NCBI GenBank assembly: GCA_024277475.1
Contig: JAJRVC010000634.1
Span: 1 to 5,761 of the forward strand
Reading direction: 5' to 3'
Origin: Deltaproteobacteria bacterium
GTDB taxonomy: Bacteria; Desulfobacterota; Desulfobacteria; Desulfobacterales; JAFDCJ01
DNA length: 5,761 nt
Shown piece by piece: positions 5,591-5,761 of this stretch. The translations under genes were made by a program, and so were the position numbers. Each line of letters opens with the position of its first letter. The stretch's first letter is position 1. The notes beneath the pieces were generated by a model that did not search any database, had not been told where the DNA came from, and saw nothing but the letters and a program-made list of their open reading frames with translations.

Positions 5591-5761
5591 TCAGAAACGG
5601 CCGGGGAAAGGGCGGCCGGACGGGAACCGGGGCATGGCCGGCGGTTGTCCCGCGCCCGGCCGGGGCATCATGGGGGCCGGCAGCGGTCTAACCCCGGGCC
5701 GGATTTCCGGTGGCTGGCGGCGCAGGGCCGGGGCCGGGACCATGAAGATGCGGACGGTCTG
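5591..5761 (-). CDS. Pro/Gly-rich C-terminal tail of an unidentified protein (partial, runs off right edge)
   Basis: The minus-strand frame is open from the right edge to TGA at 5593-5591, giving 56 residues very rich in Pro, Arg and Gly (for example PAPMMPRPGAGQPPAMPRF, ending GRPFPGRF). Such tails are usually disordered. The DNA from about 5570 onward is clearly GC-richer than the rest of the window, with runs of CCGG/GGCC. The other minus frame that leads into the transposase has a stop at 5670-5668. The tail could be genuine coding sequence, or GC-rich DNA that happens to stay open; no domain is visible. Confidence 0.4.
   Translation of the reverse strand, partial: QTVRIFMVPAPALRRQPPEIRPGVRPLPAPMMPRPGAGQPPAMPRFPSGRPFPGRF

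Noticed and set aside
5353..5691. 112-codon plus-strand ORF at 5353-5691
   Set aside because: It is the antisense of the transposase remnant and the GC-rich region. The minus-strand reading has recognisable transposase motifs; this one has none.

Overview
The window reads as an accessory region of a Gram-negative chromosome. The Gram-negative call rests on an MCE/MlaD-type lipid-transport protein. A Desulfobacterota-like host is only a guess from the style of the transposase and restriction remnants; no ribosomal or other phylogenetic marker is present.

Left two thirds (1-3920, + strand): the tail of an unidentified gene ends in TAATG, overlapping the start of a long membrane protein by one base. 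That protein (173-2371) has about five membrane segments followed by a degenerate superfamily 2 helicase core in which the nucleotide-binding and DEAH motifs are gone. The next frame (2325-3920) carries on exactly where that core should continue: the small beta-barrel and DUF1998-like end of the MrfA/YprA type, then a LIM-like four-cysteine zinc finger and a DA1-like HExxH metallopeptidase. The two frames overlap by 47 bases, and the second has only a TTG start without a ribosome binding site. I read them as one gene of about 1,250 codons split by a single-base frame change, possibly at an A6 run. The product would be a membrane-anchored pseudo-helicase carrying a DA1-type protease, an architecture I do not recognise as described. 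It is the most interesting item here.

Middle (3921-4662, + strand): a 238-base gap holds a possible terminator, a perfect short hairpin, a consensus -10 box and a strong ribosome binding site. A small single-pass MlaD-domain protein follows, without the usual Mla partners.

Right third (4636-5761, - strand): a graveyard of broken genes. In transcription order these are the C-terminal tail of a Pro/Gly-rich, GC-rich protein running in from the right edge; the middle piece of an IS4/IS1634-type transposase with two mutually compensating frame changes; the C-terminal fragment of an unknown protein; a 58-codon ORF that looks like the N-terminus of a three-Cys-motif partner protein (TcmP) joined in frame to the C-terminal half of a HepT/HEPN toxin; and, coupled by TAATG, a 75-codon ORF resembling a short part of a type III restriction (Res) subunit. 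The last one converges on the MlaD gene and overlaps its 3' end. The mixture suggests a decayed defence or mobile-element hotspot next to the intact-looking pseudo-helicase/protease locus.
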